Below the pieces are notes generated by a model, which was not told the origin of the DNA, searched no databases, and was given only the letters and a program-made list of their open reading frames with translations. From AC-32 sp963704005 (GTDB lineage Bacteria; Actinomycetota; Thermoleophilia; Gaiellales; Gaiellaceae), in contig CAVPGJ010000005.1 of NCBI GenBank assembly GCA_963704005.1, forward strand, positions 682,001-746,000: a stretch of 64,000 nucleotides of DNA, in the 5' to 3' direction. Position numbers and translations under genes: made by a program. Of this stretch, positions 41,337 to 50,769 are shown piece by piece; the first letter of the stretch is position 1; each line of letters begins with the position of its first letter.

Positions 41337-43736
41337 ATGCCGACCGCGGTCGTCACCGGCGGAGCCGGGTTCCTCGGCTCGCACCTGTGCGAATACCTCC
41401 TGTCCAAGGGGTTTCGCGTCATCTGCGTGGACAACCTCGAGACGAGCTCGCTCGAGAACCTCGAGCACCTGCGCGACGACGCCTTCCTCTTCTCGAACCA
41501 CGACCTGGTCGACCATCTGGAGGTCGCCGAGCCGGTGGACGTCGTCTACCACCTGGCAGCGCTGGCGAGCCCGATCGACTACCTGCGCCAGCCGCTGCAC
41601 TCGCTCAAGGTCGGCTCGTATGGCACCCACAACGCGCTCGGGCTCGCGAAGTTCAAGCGCGCCCGCTTCGTGCTCTTCTCGACGAGCGAGGTCTACGGCG
41701 ACCCGCAGGTACACCCCCAGCCCGAGAGCTACTGGGGCAACGTCAATCCGATCGGGCCGCGCGGGGTCTACGACGAGGCGAAGCGCTACGCCGAGGCCTT
41801 GACGATGGCGTACCACAACCAGCAGGGCGTGGACACCGCCATCGTCCGGATCTTCAACTCCGTTCTCGCCGATGAGCAGGTGCTCTACGACGACGGTCGC
41901 GAGCTGCGGCGGGAGAAGGTGTCGGACCTCGCAGCGCGTCTGGCTCCATTTCCGGTCGCGGCCGGCTACGTGCCCGCGACCGAGCCCCGGAGCGTCGCGC
42001 TCCTCGACTCGTTCTCCGCAGCGGTCGAGTACCCACTCAAGGGTTTTCGGGTGCCCGCCTTTGCGCCTCATGGGAGGGGCCAGGCCGCCAGGGCGTCGTC
42101 ACTCGTCGCCCATCCCCCCACTGGAGCCTGCTACGAGATCCGCACTCAGTACGGCCGATCCCTCCGCGTGACCGGCGACCACTCCGTGTTCGTCGAGGGG
42201 TCGGCCGGTGAGCTTGTCCCGCTCGAAGCAGAACGGCTCGAGGTCGGCGACCGGATTGCAATCGCCGCGAAGATTGCCGTTCCCGAGCGCGACCGACCCG
42301 AGGTCGACATGCTCGATGTCTGGAGGCACGCCGAAGGCGATCCGTGGGGCCTGCAGGTCAAGGCGGAAGGTCTCGGCGCCCTGGCGTGGGAGCAGCGTCA
42401 CGACGTGTTCGGGCTTCTCGTCTCCGAACGGCGCAACAACGGCCCCAACTGGCGAAACGGTGCCTGGACGAAGCTGATCCGGATGCGCGAGACGGACAGG
42501 GTCCCGCTCCCGGTCCTCCGCCGCCTAGGAGGACCTCAGGCCGAGGACGCAACAGTCCGTATGTGCACGGCCGGGCGCAGCGCGGAGCTTCCCGCGAAGA
42601 TTCTCCTCGACGACGACCTTCTGTGGCTGCTCGGGCTCTGGGTTGCCGAGGGCTCCTGGTACGAGAAGGCGGGCAACGCGTTCATCACGATCAGCGCGGA
42701 CGACGATCTTCTCGATCGTGCGGAAGCGGTGATCCGACGGGTGTTCGGCCTGCACGTCGTGCGTGCATCGGCAAGTGCCGCCCGGAGCTCGTCGCTATTC
42801 GTTCACTCGAAGCTGCTCCTGCGGCTCCTCGACTACCTCGGCTTCGAGGGTGGGCGCAAGCGCATTCCCGGCTGGGTCCTCGGGTTGCCCCTCAGCCGTC
42901 TGAAGTGGTTCCTCGAGGGCTACCGCGAGGGCGACGGTGTGCACTCAGGAGCGAAGCTTGCGGAGGGCATCCGGCACGAGTTCTCGACTGTGTACGAGGA
43001 GCTCAAGGACGACCTGCTGGTGGCGTTCGCAAGGTTCGGAATCGTCGCTTCGGTCGGACGGTATTCATCGACCTTCAAGAAGAAGACGGGCGACCGCGAG
43101 TACCCGTTCTGGAGGCTGACGATCGCGAACGTTTGTCCCTGGAGCCCACTCGAGTGGGACGAAGGAATCGAGCAGGCTCTCAATTGCCGCGATCGCGGCG
43201 ACGTCGTCTGGGCGCCCGTGAAGTCGATTCGTGAGATTCCGGCTACCGAGCTCGTCTATGACTTTTCCGTTCCGGGTCTGGAGAACTTCTGGGCCGGAAG
43301 CGGAGTGATCGCGCACAACACCTACGGGCCGCGCATGCGCTCGCACGACGGGCGCGCGATCCCGACCTTCATGCGCCAGGCGCTCGAGCACGCGCCGATC
43401 ACCGTCTTCGGGCGAGGGGAACAGACGCGCAGCTTCTGCTACGTCGACGACCTGATCCGCGGCCTGCACCTGCTGGCCGAGAGCGGCGAGCACTTGCCGG
43501 TCAACCTCGGCAACCCGAACGAGTTTTCGATTCTCGAGCTTGCGCAAACAGTCATCCGCGTCACGTCGTCCAAGAGCGAAATCGTCTACGAAGCACTGCC
43601 AATCGACGATCCCCAGGTTCGCCAGCCGGACATCACGAGGGCCAGGCAGCTACTGGGCTGGGAGCCGGAGATCGATTTGGAGGAGGGGCTCCGGCGCATG
43701 CTGCCGAGCCTCGGAAGGGAGCCACTTGGGGTCTAG
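41337..43736 (+). CDS. uxs: UDP-glucuronate decarboxylase-like SDR with an in-frame intein
   Basis: Without the intein the host protein is about 312 residues: a Rossmann start (VVTGGAGFLGSHLCEYLL), then STSEVYGDP, the UXS-type YWGNVNPIGPRGVYDEAKRY with the catalytic YxxxK, and RIFN joined to TYGPRMRSHDGRAIP. TRSFCYVDDLIRGLHLL and FEPEIDL-like GWEPEIDLEEGLRRML end it. It would make UDP-xylose from UDP-glucuronate, although related 4,6-dehydratases are possible. A 487-residue intein (residues 175-661) splits the conserved substrate-binding RxFNTYGPR motif. The start is ATG 41337. It is followed, after a short overlap, by a secreted hydrolase gene. Confidence 0.9.
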   Translation: MPTAVVTGGAGFLGSHLCEYLLSKGFRVICVDNLETSSLENLEHLRDDAFLFSNHDLVDHLEVAEPVDVVYHLAALASPIDYLRQPLHSLKVGSYGTHNALGLAKFKRARFVLFSTSEVYGDPQVHPQPESYWGNVNPIGPRGVYDEAKRYAEALTMAYHNQQGVDTAIVRIFNSVLADEQVLYDDGRELRREKVSDLAARLAPFPVAAGYVPATEPRSVALLDSFSAAVEYPLKGFRVPAFAPHGRGQAARASSLVAHPPTGACYEIRTQYGRSLRVTGDHSVFVEGSAGELVPLEAERLEVGDRIAIAAKIAVPERDRPEVDMLDVWRHAEGDPWGLQVKAEGLGALAWEQRHDVFGLLVSERRNNGPNWRNGAWTKLIRMRETDRVPLPVLRRLGGPQAEDATVRMCTAGRSAELPAKILLDDDLLWLLGLWVAEGSWYEKAGNAFITISADDDLLDRAEAVIRRVFGLHVVRASASAARSSSLFVHSKLLLRLLDYLGFEGGRKRIPGWVLGLPLSRLKWFLEGYREGDGVHSGAKLAEGIRHEFSTVYEELKDDLLVAFARFGIVASVGRYSSTFKKKTGDREYPFWRLTIANVCPWSPLEWDEGIEQALNCRDRGDVVWAPVKSIREIPATELVYDFSVPGLENFWAGSGVIAHNTYGPRMRSHDGRAIPTFMRQALEHAPITVFGRGEQTRSFCYVDDLIRGLHLLAESGEHLPVNLGNPNEFSILELAQTVIRVTSSKSEIVYEALPIDDPQVRQPDITRARQLLGWEPEIDLEEGLRRMLPSLGREPLGV
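41859..43319 (+). other. Intein with LAGLIDADG homing endonuclease (Ser1, Thr+1)
   Basis: A protein-splicing element of 487 residues. It begins Ser-Val-Leu-Ala-Asp (SVLADEQVLYDDGREL), has the block-B TGDH with Thr279 and His282, and ends GSGVIAHN with the penultimate His and terminal Asn661 before Thr+1. Two endonuclease blocks are present: LLGLWVAEG (acid Glu438) and FLEGYREGDG (acid Asp533). All splicing residues are present, so it should splice. An acid is kept at both LAGLIDADG positions, so the nuclease may be active. Confidence 0.93.
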
Positions 43737-44856
43737 GAGAGCTTGCATCGCCCTGTTTGTCATTACCGCCGCCGCCGCCGCCGCCGTCCTCGCGTCGCAG
43801 GCCTCGGCGAACCGCTTCATGCTGAAGGGGATCTACGACCCGGTGCAGCCGATCGTCGCGCCGGACACGACCTTCCCGCTGATGAACACGCTGCACGTCC
43901 AGGTGCTGCGGATGGACCTGCCGTGGTCCCAGATCGCGGCGAAGAGGCCTGCGCACCCGATGGACCCGAACGACCCGGCCTACAACTGGGACGGGTTCGA
44001 CACGTTCGTCAAGAACGCGCACGCGCACAAGATCCAGGTGATCTTCACGATCTTCGGCACCCCGCGCTGGGCGAACGGCGGCCAGAAGCCGAACCGGGCG
44101 CCGAAGAAGGGGCTCGACCTGCAGAAGTTCGCCTACGCGGCGGCCAAGCGCTACAGCGGAACCTTCAAGCCGAGGGACGCGACGACCGCGCTCCCGTCGG
44201 TCCGCCGCTGGCTGGCGTGGAACGAGCCGAACAGCCCGGTGTTCCTGCAGCCGCAGTGGGTCCGGGTCAACGGGCACAACGTCCCGGTTGCGGCGCGCAA
44301 CTACGTGCACATCTGCACCGCGATCTGGACGGGCGTCCACGCGACGCACCTGAAGGAGACCGTCGCCTGCGGCGGCACCGACCCGAACGGCAACAACAAG
44401 GCGCGGAGCAGCCGGCCGTCGATCGCGCCGCTGACGTTCCTGGCGGCGCTGCACAAGTACGGCCTGCGGCACTTCGACGTCTACGACCACCATCCGTACT
44501 ACGGGAGCCCGCAACAAGCGCCGACGACGAAGATCCGCGGCACGTCGATCAGGCTCGGGAACCTCGGGCTCCTGACCACGCTGCTGAGCCGCCTCTACGG
44601 GCACAAGAACCTCTGGATCACCGAGTACGGCTACCAGACCAAGCCGCCGGACAACCACTTCGGCGTTTCCTATGCGAAGCAGGCCACGTACCTCAAGCAG
44701 GCATTCGCGATCGCGCACAGGAACCCTCGGATCACGCTGATGTGCTGGTTCCTGCTCCGCGACGAGACCCGGATCTCCGGCTGGCAGTCGGGCCTGATCA
44801 CCGCGGGCGGAAAGAAGAAGCCAGCTTTCAACGCCTTCCGCAGCCTCTGGCACTAG
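43726..44856 (+). CDS. Secreted glycoside hydrolase (clan GH-A type TIM barrel)
   Basis: A 376-residue protein with a signal peptide (RACIALFVITAAAAAAVLAS, about 6-25). The barrel has WLAWNEPNSP with the acid/base Glu167 and WITEYGYQT with the nucleophile Glu300, the spacing of clan GH-A hydrolases such as GH5 or GH39. It would cut or remodel a polysaccharide outside the cell. TTG 43726 was chosen: it has AGGGAG six bases upstream and lies just before the signal. It overlaps the end of the UXS gene by 11 bases, so both are co-transcribed. Confidence 0.82.
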   Translation: MGSRRACIALFVITAAAAAAVLASQASANRFMLKGIYDPVQPIVAPDTTFPLMNTLHVQVLRMDLPWSQIAAKRPAHPMDPNDPAYNWDGFDTFVKNAHAHKIQVIFTIFGTPRWANGGQKPNRAPKKGLDLQKFAYAAAKRYSGTFKPRDATTALPSVRRWLAWNEPNSPVFLQPQWVRVNGHNVPVAARNYVHICTAIWTGVHATHLKETVACGGTDPNGNNKARSSRPSIAPLTFLAALHKYGLRHFDVYDHHPYYGSPQQAPTTKIRGTSIRLGNLGLLTTLLSRLYGHKNLWITEYGYQTKPPDNHFGVSYAKQATYLKQAFAIAHRNPRITLMCWFLLRDETRISGWQSGLITAGGKKKPAFNAFRSLWH

Positions 44857-45159
44857 CGTGGTTGCGGATGGCTCCGCCCACGTTGTGTCGACCGGTCATT
44901 TCAGACGCACGCGCGGGCCAGGCCCGCGCGTGCTGAGGTCGGCAGCGCAAGCGCTGGCGTGGTTGCGGATGGCTCCGCCCACGTTGTGTCGACCGGTCAT
45001 TTCAGACGCACGCGCGGGCCAGGCCCGCGCGTGCTGAGGTCGGCAGCGCAAGCGCTGGCGTGGTTGCGGATGGCTCCGCCCACGTTGTGTCGACCGGTCA
45101 TTTCAGACGCACGCGCGGGCCGAGCCCGCGCGTGCTGAGGTCGGCAGCGCAAGCGCTGC
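44856..45159 (+). repeat. Three 101-bp tandem copies of the double-hairpin repeat
   Basis: Units start at 44856, 44957 and 45058. Each has the core TCGACCGGTCATTTCAGACG, an 11-bp-stem hairpin (CACGCGCGGGC facing GCCCGCGCGTG) and a small CAGCGC/GCGCTG hairpin. Copy 3 differs in the first hairpin loop (CGA for CAG) while its stem is kept. The array fills the 318-base space between the hydrolase and the next gene; no gene was seen in it. Confidence 0.85.
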
Positions 45160-45161
45160 CT

Positions 45162-45167
45162 TAGGCT
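45162..45167 (+). promoter_or_regulatory. -10 box TAGGCT for the polyprenyl glycosylphosphotransferase gene
   Basis: TAGGCT is followed by 7 bases and ATG 45175, directly after the end of the tandem repeats. Confidence 0.5.
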
Positions 45168-45174
45168 ATTACCC

Positions 45175-46704
45175 ATGGCGATACGGAGTCCGCAGCGGGG
45201 GAGGGGTCGCATTCCCGCCCCCGCCGCGGATGAGGTCCGGGCGGCGCGGCTCGGCGTCGACATCCGCTCCGGGACGCCGTTCTTCCTCACGCGCAGCCAG
45301 CTCGCGGCGGCCGGGCGCAGGCTCGGGAGCATCACCGCACTCGTCTGCCTCGACCTGGCCGGGCTCGTGCTCGGCCTCTACGCCGCCCTCGTCGCGCGGG
45401 AGCTCTACTACGGCCGCACGCCCCCGCTCTGGGGCTTCCTCTGGCGGGTCGAGACCGACTGGCTGCCGTTCCTCACGCTGATCACCGTGCTCGTCTTCGC
45501 CCAGGCCGGCCTCTACGCGGAGCGGGAGCACCGGCCCGGGTTCGGGCGGATCCTCTCGTCGCTCTTCGTGGTCGCGCTGATCACGCTCGCCTTCGGGCTC
45601 GGCACGGGGCACCACTTCGGGACGTACGGGCTGGCGCCCACCGCGATCGTCTTCTGCGCGCTCGCGATCGGCGCGCTGCGCGCGAGCTACGACGCGGTCA
45701 CGCAGGACCTGCTGCGCGCCCTCGGCGCCCGCCGGCACGCTCTGCTCGCCGGCTCCGGCGAGAGCCTCGAGCGGCTGCACCGGGCGCTCGGCGCCGCCCG
45801 GAGCGGCATCGACTACGAGTTCGTCGGCGCGCTCGCCCCCTCGCCGGACGGGATCGCGCTGCCGGTCCTCGGCGACCTGCAGGACCTGCCGCTCGTGCTG
45901 GCCGAGACGCGCGTGGACGAGCTGATCGTCACCGACTCCGACTTCAGCGAGCGCGACCTGCTGGAGATCGTCTCGGAGGCCCACCGGCGCGGAGTCCAGG
46001 TCCGGATCGCGCCGAAGACCACGGAGCTCCTCACGCAGCGGGCCGAGTACGTGCCGGGCCAGGGGATCCCGCTGTTCGAGCTGCGCCCGCCTGCGTTCAT
46101 CGGGATCGACTGGTTCGTCAAGCGCGGGTTCGACCTGGTCGTCTCGGGTCTCGTGCTGCTGGTCGGCCTGCCGCTCTGGCTGGCGATCGCGGGAGCGGTC
46201 AAGCTGACCTCGCGCGGGCCGGTCTTCTACAGCGACACACGGATCGGCCTCGCCGAGCGCGAGTTCGGGATGCTCAAGTTCCGCACGATGCAGGCCGATG
46301 CGGCCGGCCGCCAGGCAGAGCTCGAGGCCTCGAACGAAGCCGACGGGCCGCTGTTCAAGATCCGCGAGGACCCGCGGGTGACGGTGGTCGGCGCCGTCCT
46401 GCGGCGCTTCTCGCTCGACGAGGTCCCGCAGCTCTGGAACGTGCTCCGCGGCCAGATGAGCCTGGTCGGCCCGAGGCCGCTGCCCCTGCGCGACTACGAG
46501 CAGCTCGAGGCCTGGCACCGGAAGCGCTACCTCGTGCTCCCCGGCGTGACCGGCCTCTGGCAGATCTCGGGGCGCTCCAGCCTGGGCTTCGACGACCTCG
46601 TCCGGCTCGACTTCTACTACCTCGAGAACTGGTCGATCTGGCTGGACGTCACGATCCTCGCCAAGACCCTTCCCGCCGTCTTCCGCGGCACGGGTGCGTA
46701 CTAG
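45175..46704 (+). CDS. Polyprenyl glycosylphosphotransferase (exopolysaccharide priming)
   Basis: A 509-residue WbaP/WcaJ-type enzyme. About four N-terminal membrane helices (ITALVCLDLAGLVLGLYAAL and others) and a CoA-binding-like Rossmann domain are followed by a C-terminal sugar transferase domain (about 305-509) with KFRTMQ, DPRVTVVGAVLRRFSLDEVP and QLWNVLRGQMSLVGPRPLPL. It would transfer a sugar phosphate to undecaprenyl phosphate to begin the repeat unit. It is the first gene of the second assembly operon and is probably leaderless. Confidence 0.92.
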   Translation: MAIRSPQRGRGRIPAPAADEVRAARLGVDIRSGTPFFLTRSQLAAAGRRLGSITALVCLDLAGLVLGLYAALVARELYYGRTPPLWGFLWRVETDWLPFLTLITVLVFAQAGLYAEREHRPGFGRILSSLFVVALITLAFGLGTGHHFGTYGLAPTAIVFCALAIGALRASYDAVTQDLLRALGARRHALLAGSGESLERLHRALGAARSGIDYEFVGALAPSPDGIALPVLGDLQDLPLVLAETRVDELIVTDSDFSERDLLEIVSEAHRRGVQVRIAPKTTELLTQRAEYVPGQGIPLFELRPPAFIGIDWFVKRGFDLVVSGLVLLVGLPLWLAIAGAVKLTSRGPVFYSDTRIGLAEREFGMLKFRTMQADAAGRQAELEASNEADGPLFKIREDPRVTVVGAVLRRFSLDEVPQLWNVLRGQMSLVGPRPLPLRDYEQLEAWHRKRYLVLPGVTGLWQISGRSSLGFDDLVRLDFYYLENWSIWLDVTILAKTLPAVFRGTGAY

Positions 46705-47827
46705 CCCGTCCTCGCGCTGGTCGGTCCCGCTGTCGGACCTGACGGTCGACGACGAGCTCGTCGACGCGGTGCTCGAGGTCGTCCGTTCCGGCTGGTGGAG
46801 CATGGGGCCGCGGGTCGAGGAGTTCGAGCGCGAGTTCGCGGCCTTCTGCGGCGTTGGCGAGGCGGTGGCGGTGGCGAACGGCACCGCGGCGCTCCATCTC
46901 TCCCTGGTGGCCTTGGGCTGCGGGCCCGGCGATGAGGTGGTCGTCCCCTCGCTGAACTTCGTCGCGGCGGCGAACGCGATCGCGGTCACGGGCGCCGAGC
47001 CGGTCTTCTGCGACATCGCCGGGCCGGAGGACCTGAACCTCGACCCGGCCGACGTCGCGGACGCGATCACGCCGAGGACGAAGGCGATCGTCGCGCTCCA
47101 CTATGCGGGCTACCCCTGCGACATGGACGCCCTGGGCGCCCTCGGGCCGGTGGTGGTCGAAGATGCGGCGCACGCGCCCGGTGCCAGCGTGGGCGGGCGC
47201 ATGTGCGGGACCCTCGGCCGCGTCGGCTGCTTCAGCTTCTTCGCGAACAAGAACCTGCCGGTCGGCGAGGGCGGGATGCTCGTGACCGAGGACGAGGAGC
47301 TGGCGGCGCGTCTGCGGCTCCTGCGCTCGCACGGGATGACGACGCTGACCTGGGAACGCCACCGCGGCCACGCCTCGAGCTACGACGTCGTCGTGCCGGG
47401 CTTCAACTACCGGCTCGACGAGGTTCGCGCCGCGGTCGGGCTCGTGCAGCTCGGACGCCTCCCGGACGAGAACGCGGCGAGGGCCGCGATCGTCGCCCGC
47501 TACCGCGAGGCGCTCGACGGCCGGGTCGGCCTGACGATGCCGTTCGGCGTCCGGGAGGGCGTCACGCCGTCACACCACCTGGCGGTGGTCCTGCTGCCCG
47601 AGGGCGCAGACCGCGACAGCGTGCGCGCCGCGCTCGACGAGCGCGGGATCCAGACCAGCGTCCACTACCCGCCGATCCACGCCTTCACCGCGTACCGCGA
47701 GCGGCCGCAGCGTCCACTGCCGCGGACCGAGTCGGTCGCCGGCCGCCTGCTGACGCTGCCTCTCTATGGCGCGATGAGCGAGGAGCAGTTCGAAGCGGTG
47801 GTCGAAGGCCTGCTTCAGACGTTGTAG
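46694..47827 (+). CDS. DegT/DnrJ/EryC1-type sugar aminotransferase
   Basis: A 377-residue PLP enzyme with ANGTAALHLSLVALG, the cofactor aspartate region VVEDAAHAPGAS, the PLP lysine Lys186 in FFANKNLPVGEGG, and HGM and NYRLDEVRAAVGLVQL. It makes a 4-amino sugar from a 4-keto NDP-sugar. GTG 46694 overlaps the upstream gene by 11 bases. It ends convergent with an epimerase gene. A dehydratase product from that neighbour could be its substrate, which is inference. Confidence 0.9.
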   Translation: MRTSPSSRWSVPLSDLTVDDELVDAVLEVVRSGWWSMGPRVEEFEREFAAFCGVGEAVAVANGTAALHLSLVALGCGPGDEVVVPSLNFVAAANAIAVTGAEPVFCDIAGPEDLNLDPADVADAITPRTKAIVALHYAGYPCDMDALGALGPVVVEDAAHAPGASVGGRMCGTLGRVGCFSFFANKNLPVGEGGMLVTEDEELAARLRLLRSHGMTTLTWERHRGHASSYDVVVPGFNYRLDEVRAAVGLVQLGRLPDENAARAAIVARYREALDGRVGLTMPFGVREGVTPSHHLAVVLLPEGADRDSVRAALDERGIQTSVHYPPIHAFTAYRERPQRPLPRTESVAGRLLTLPLYGAMSEEQFEAVVEGLLQTL

Positions 47828-48831
47828 AGCGACGGCTTGTAGGCCTCGAGCGATCCGGTCAGCCATTCGATCGTCCGGCGCAGACCCTCGTCCAGCTCGA
47901 CCGAGGGCTGCCAGCCGAGCAGCTTCTCGGCCTTTGCCGTCCCGGCGACCAGCCGTTCGACCTCGCTCTCGGGCGGCCGCAGGCGCTGCTCGTCGAGCGA
48001 GATGGGGAGCTCGCGCCCGACCAGGCGGAGCACGCGCTCGGCGAGCTCGCCGATCGAGACCTCCGTCCCGGAGCCGAGGTTGATCACCTCGCCGACGACG
48101 CCGTCCGCCTCGCCGCAACGCATGATCCCTCGCACCGTGTCGTCCACGAACAGGAAGTCCCGTGTCGGCTCGATCGCACCGAGCTGCACGACCTCGCGCG
48201 TCAACGCCTGCGTGACGATCGTCGGGATCACGGCGCGGGCGCTCTGGCGCGGGCCGTAGGTGTTGAACGGGCGCGCGACCACGACCGGCAGGTCGAACGA
48301 GCGCTGGAAGGAGAGCGCGAGCTGGTCGGCCCCGACCTTGGAGGCCGCATAGGGCGACTGCGGGTGAAGCGGGTGTTCCTCGTCGATCGGGACGGTCTGC
48401 GCGGTCCCGTAGACCTCGCTCGTGGAGGTGTGGACGATGCGGGGCGAGCCGCCGCGGCGGGCGGCCTCGAGGACGTTCAGCGTTCCGACGACGTTCGCGG
48501 TCACGAATTCGCGCGGGTGGCGGTACGAGTAGGGAATCGGGATCAGCGCGCCGAGGTGGAACACGACCTCGCACCCGTCGAGCGCTCCCGCCACCGCCTC
48601 CGGGTTGGCGAGGTCGCCGCGGAAGACCTCGATCGCGTCGCGCAGCTCCGGGTCGCCCAGCTCGAGCCAGCCGTGGTCGCCGCGCGAGGTGTAGCGGACG
48701 AACGCGCGCACCTGCGCGCCGGCGCGCGCCAGCGTCTCGGCCAGGTGGCTGCCGATGAACCCGCCGGCTCCGGTCACGAGCACCCGCCTGCCGGCCCAGC
48801 CCTGCCCGCTGTCGGAGTCTGTCACCGGCAC
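47815..48831 (-). CDS. NAD-dependent NDP-sugar epimerase/dehydratase (SDR, LegB-like)
   Basis: A 338-residue extended SDR: VLVTGAGGFIGSHLAETLAR, FHLGALIPIPYSYRHPREF, TSTSEVYGTAQT, catalytic YAASKVGAD, and ARPFNTYGPRQSARA. The pattern VRYTSRGDHGWLEL is common in LegB-like 4,6-dehydratases and related proteins. The reaction could be 4,6-dehydration or epimerisation of an NDP-sugar. GTG 48831 follows TAGATT by 6 bases. It is divergent from rmd with 61 bases between. Confidence 0.82.
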   Translation of the reverse strand: MPVTDSDSGQGWAGRRVLVTGAGGFIGSHLAETLARAGAQVRAFVRYTSRGDHGWLELGDPELRDAIEVFRGDLANPEAVAGALDGCEVVFHLGALIPIPYSYRHPREFVTANVVGTLNVLEAARRGGSPRIVHTSTSEVYGTAQTVPIDEEHPLHPQSPYAASKVGADQLALSFQRSFDLPVVVARPFNTYGPRQSARAVIPTIVTQALTREVVQLGAIEPTRDFLFVDDTVRGIMRCGEADGVVGEVINLGSGTEVSIGELAERVLRLVGRELPISLDEQRLRPPESEVERLVAGTAKAEKLLGWQPSVELDEGLRRTIEWLTGSLEAYKPSLYNV

Positions 48832-48837
48832 GGGCGG

Positions 48838-48843
48838 AATCTA
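48838..48843 (-). promoter_or_regulatory. -10 box TAGATT for a leaderless SDR gene
   Basis: Minus-strand TAGATT is followed by 6 bases (CCGCCC) and GTG 48831. Confidence 0.5.
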
Positions 48844-48877
48844 GCGCTTCGCCTCGCATTCGCCCGCGTGCAGGGGC

Positions 48878-48883
48878 TATAAC
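48878..48883 (+). promoter_or_regulatory. Candidate -10 box TATAAC before the rmd-like gene
   Basis: TATAAC ends 9 bases before CTG 48893. It is AT-rich in a GC-rich setting and lies between two divergent start sites, so it is the likely promoter of the gmd cluster. Confidence 0.45.
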
Positions 48884-48892
48884 ACCTTCGCC

Positions 48893-49797
48893 CTGGAACC
48901 GTCCCCACCCCAGCCGGGCGCTCCCACACGCGTCCTCGTCACCGGCCCGGACGGGTTCGTCGGGCGCCACCTGCGAACCGAGCTCGGAGAGGCCTTCGCG
49001 CCCTTCGAGGGCGACGTGCTCGACTCGGCCTCCCTGGCCGAGGCGGTCCGCGAGACGCGGCCGGCTGCCGTGGTCCATCTGGCCGCGCTCTCGTCGGTCG
49101 GCGAGTCGTGGGGAGGAGTGACGGAGGTCTGGCGGACGAACGTCCTCGGGACCGTGAACGTGGTCGAGGCAGTTCGCGCCGAGGCACCGGAGGCACGTGT
49201 CTTGCTTGTTTCGAGCGGCGACGTCTATGGCCGCGCGTCCCGCATTCCGACCCCCGAGGACGAGCCGGTGGCCCCGGTCTCGCCGTACGGGGCCTCCAAA
49301 GCCGCGGCCGAGCTCGCTTGGCGTCAGGCCCCCGAGCTGGAGGTCGTGGTGGCGCGGGCCTTCCCTCACATCGGGCCGGGGCAGGACGAACGCTTTGCGG
49401 TCGGCTCCTGGGCCGCACAGCTCGCGCGGCTGCGGGCAGAGGGGGGCGGCGTGCTGCGCGTCGGCAACCTCGAGGTCGAGCGCGACCTGACCGACGTGCG
49501 CGACGTCTGCCGCGCCTACAGCCTGCTGCTGGAGCCGTCCGTGCCGGCCGGGGTCTACAACGTCGCCAGCGGCCGCGGCACCCAGCTCGAACGCGTCGTC
49601 GAGATCCTCGTCGAGCTTGCCGGAGCCCCCGTCACGGTCGAGCAGGATCCGGAGCGCATGCGACCTGCCGAGACGCCGGTTCTCGTCGGCGACCCCTCCA
49701 AGCTGCGGGCCGCAACCGGCTGGGAGCCGCAGATCCCGCTCGAGCGCTCGCTCGAGGACGCGCTCGAGGCGGCGGCGCGCGCCGAGGTGGTCGAGTC

Positions 49798-49801
<4 letters not shown>
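48893..49801 (+). CDS. rmd: GDP-4-keto-6-deoxymannose reductase-like SDR (start uncertain)
   Basis: About 302 residues. TRVLVTGPDGFVGRHLRTEL is the complete Rossmann start, then VVHLAALSSVGESWGG, SSGDVYGR and catalytic YGASKAAAE. The frame has no ATG, GTG or TTG before RVLVTG; the next is GTG 49016, which would remove the NAD-binding loop. A CTG at 48893 is the only good candidate nearby. With the next gene, gmd, it would make GDP-rhamnose or another GDP-deoxyhexose. It overlaps gmd by GTGA. Confidence 0.78.
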
Positions 49802-50761
<960 letters not shown>

Positions 50762-50769
<8 letters not shown>

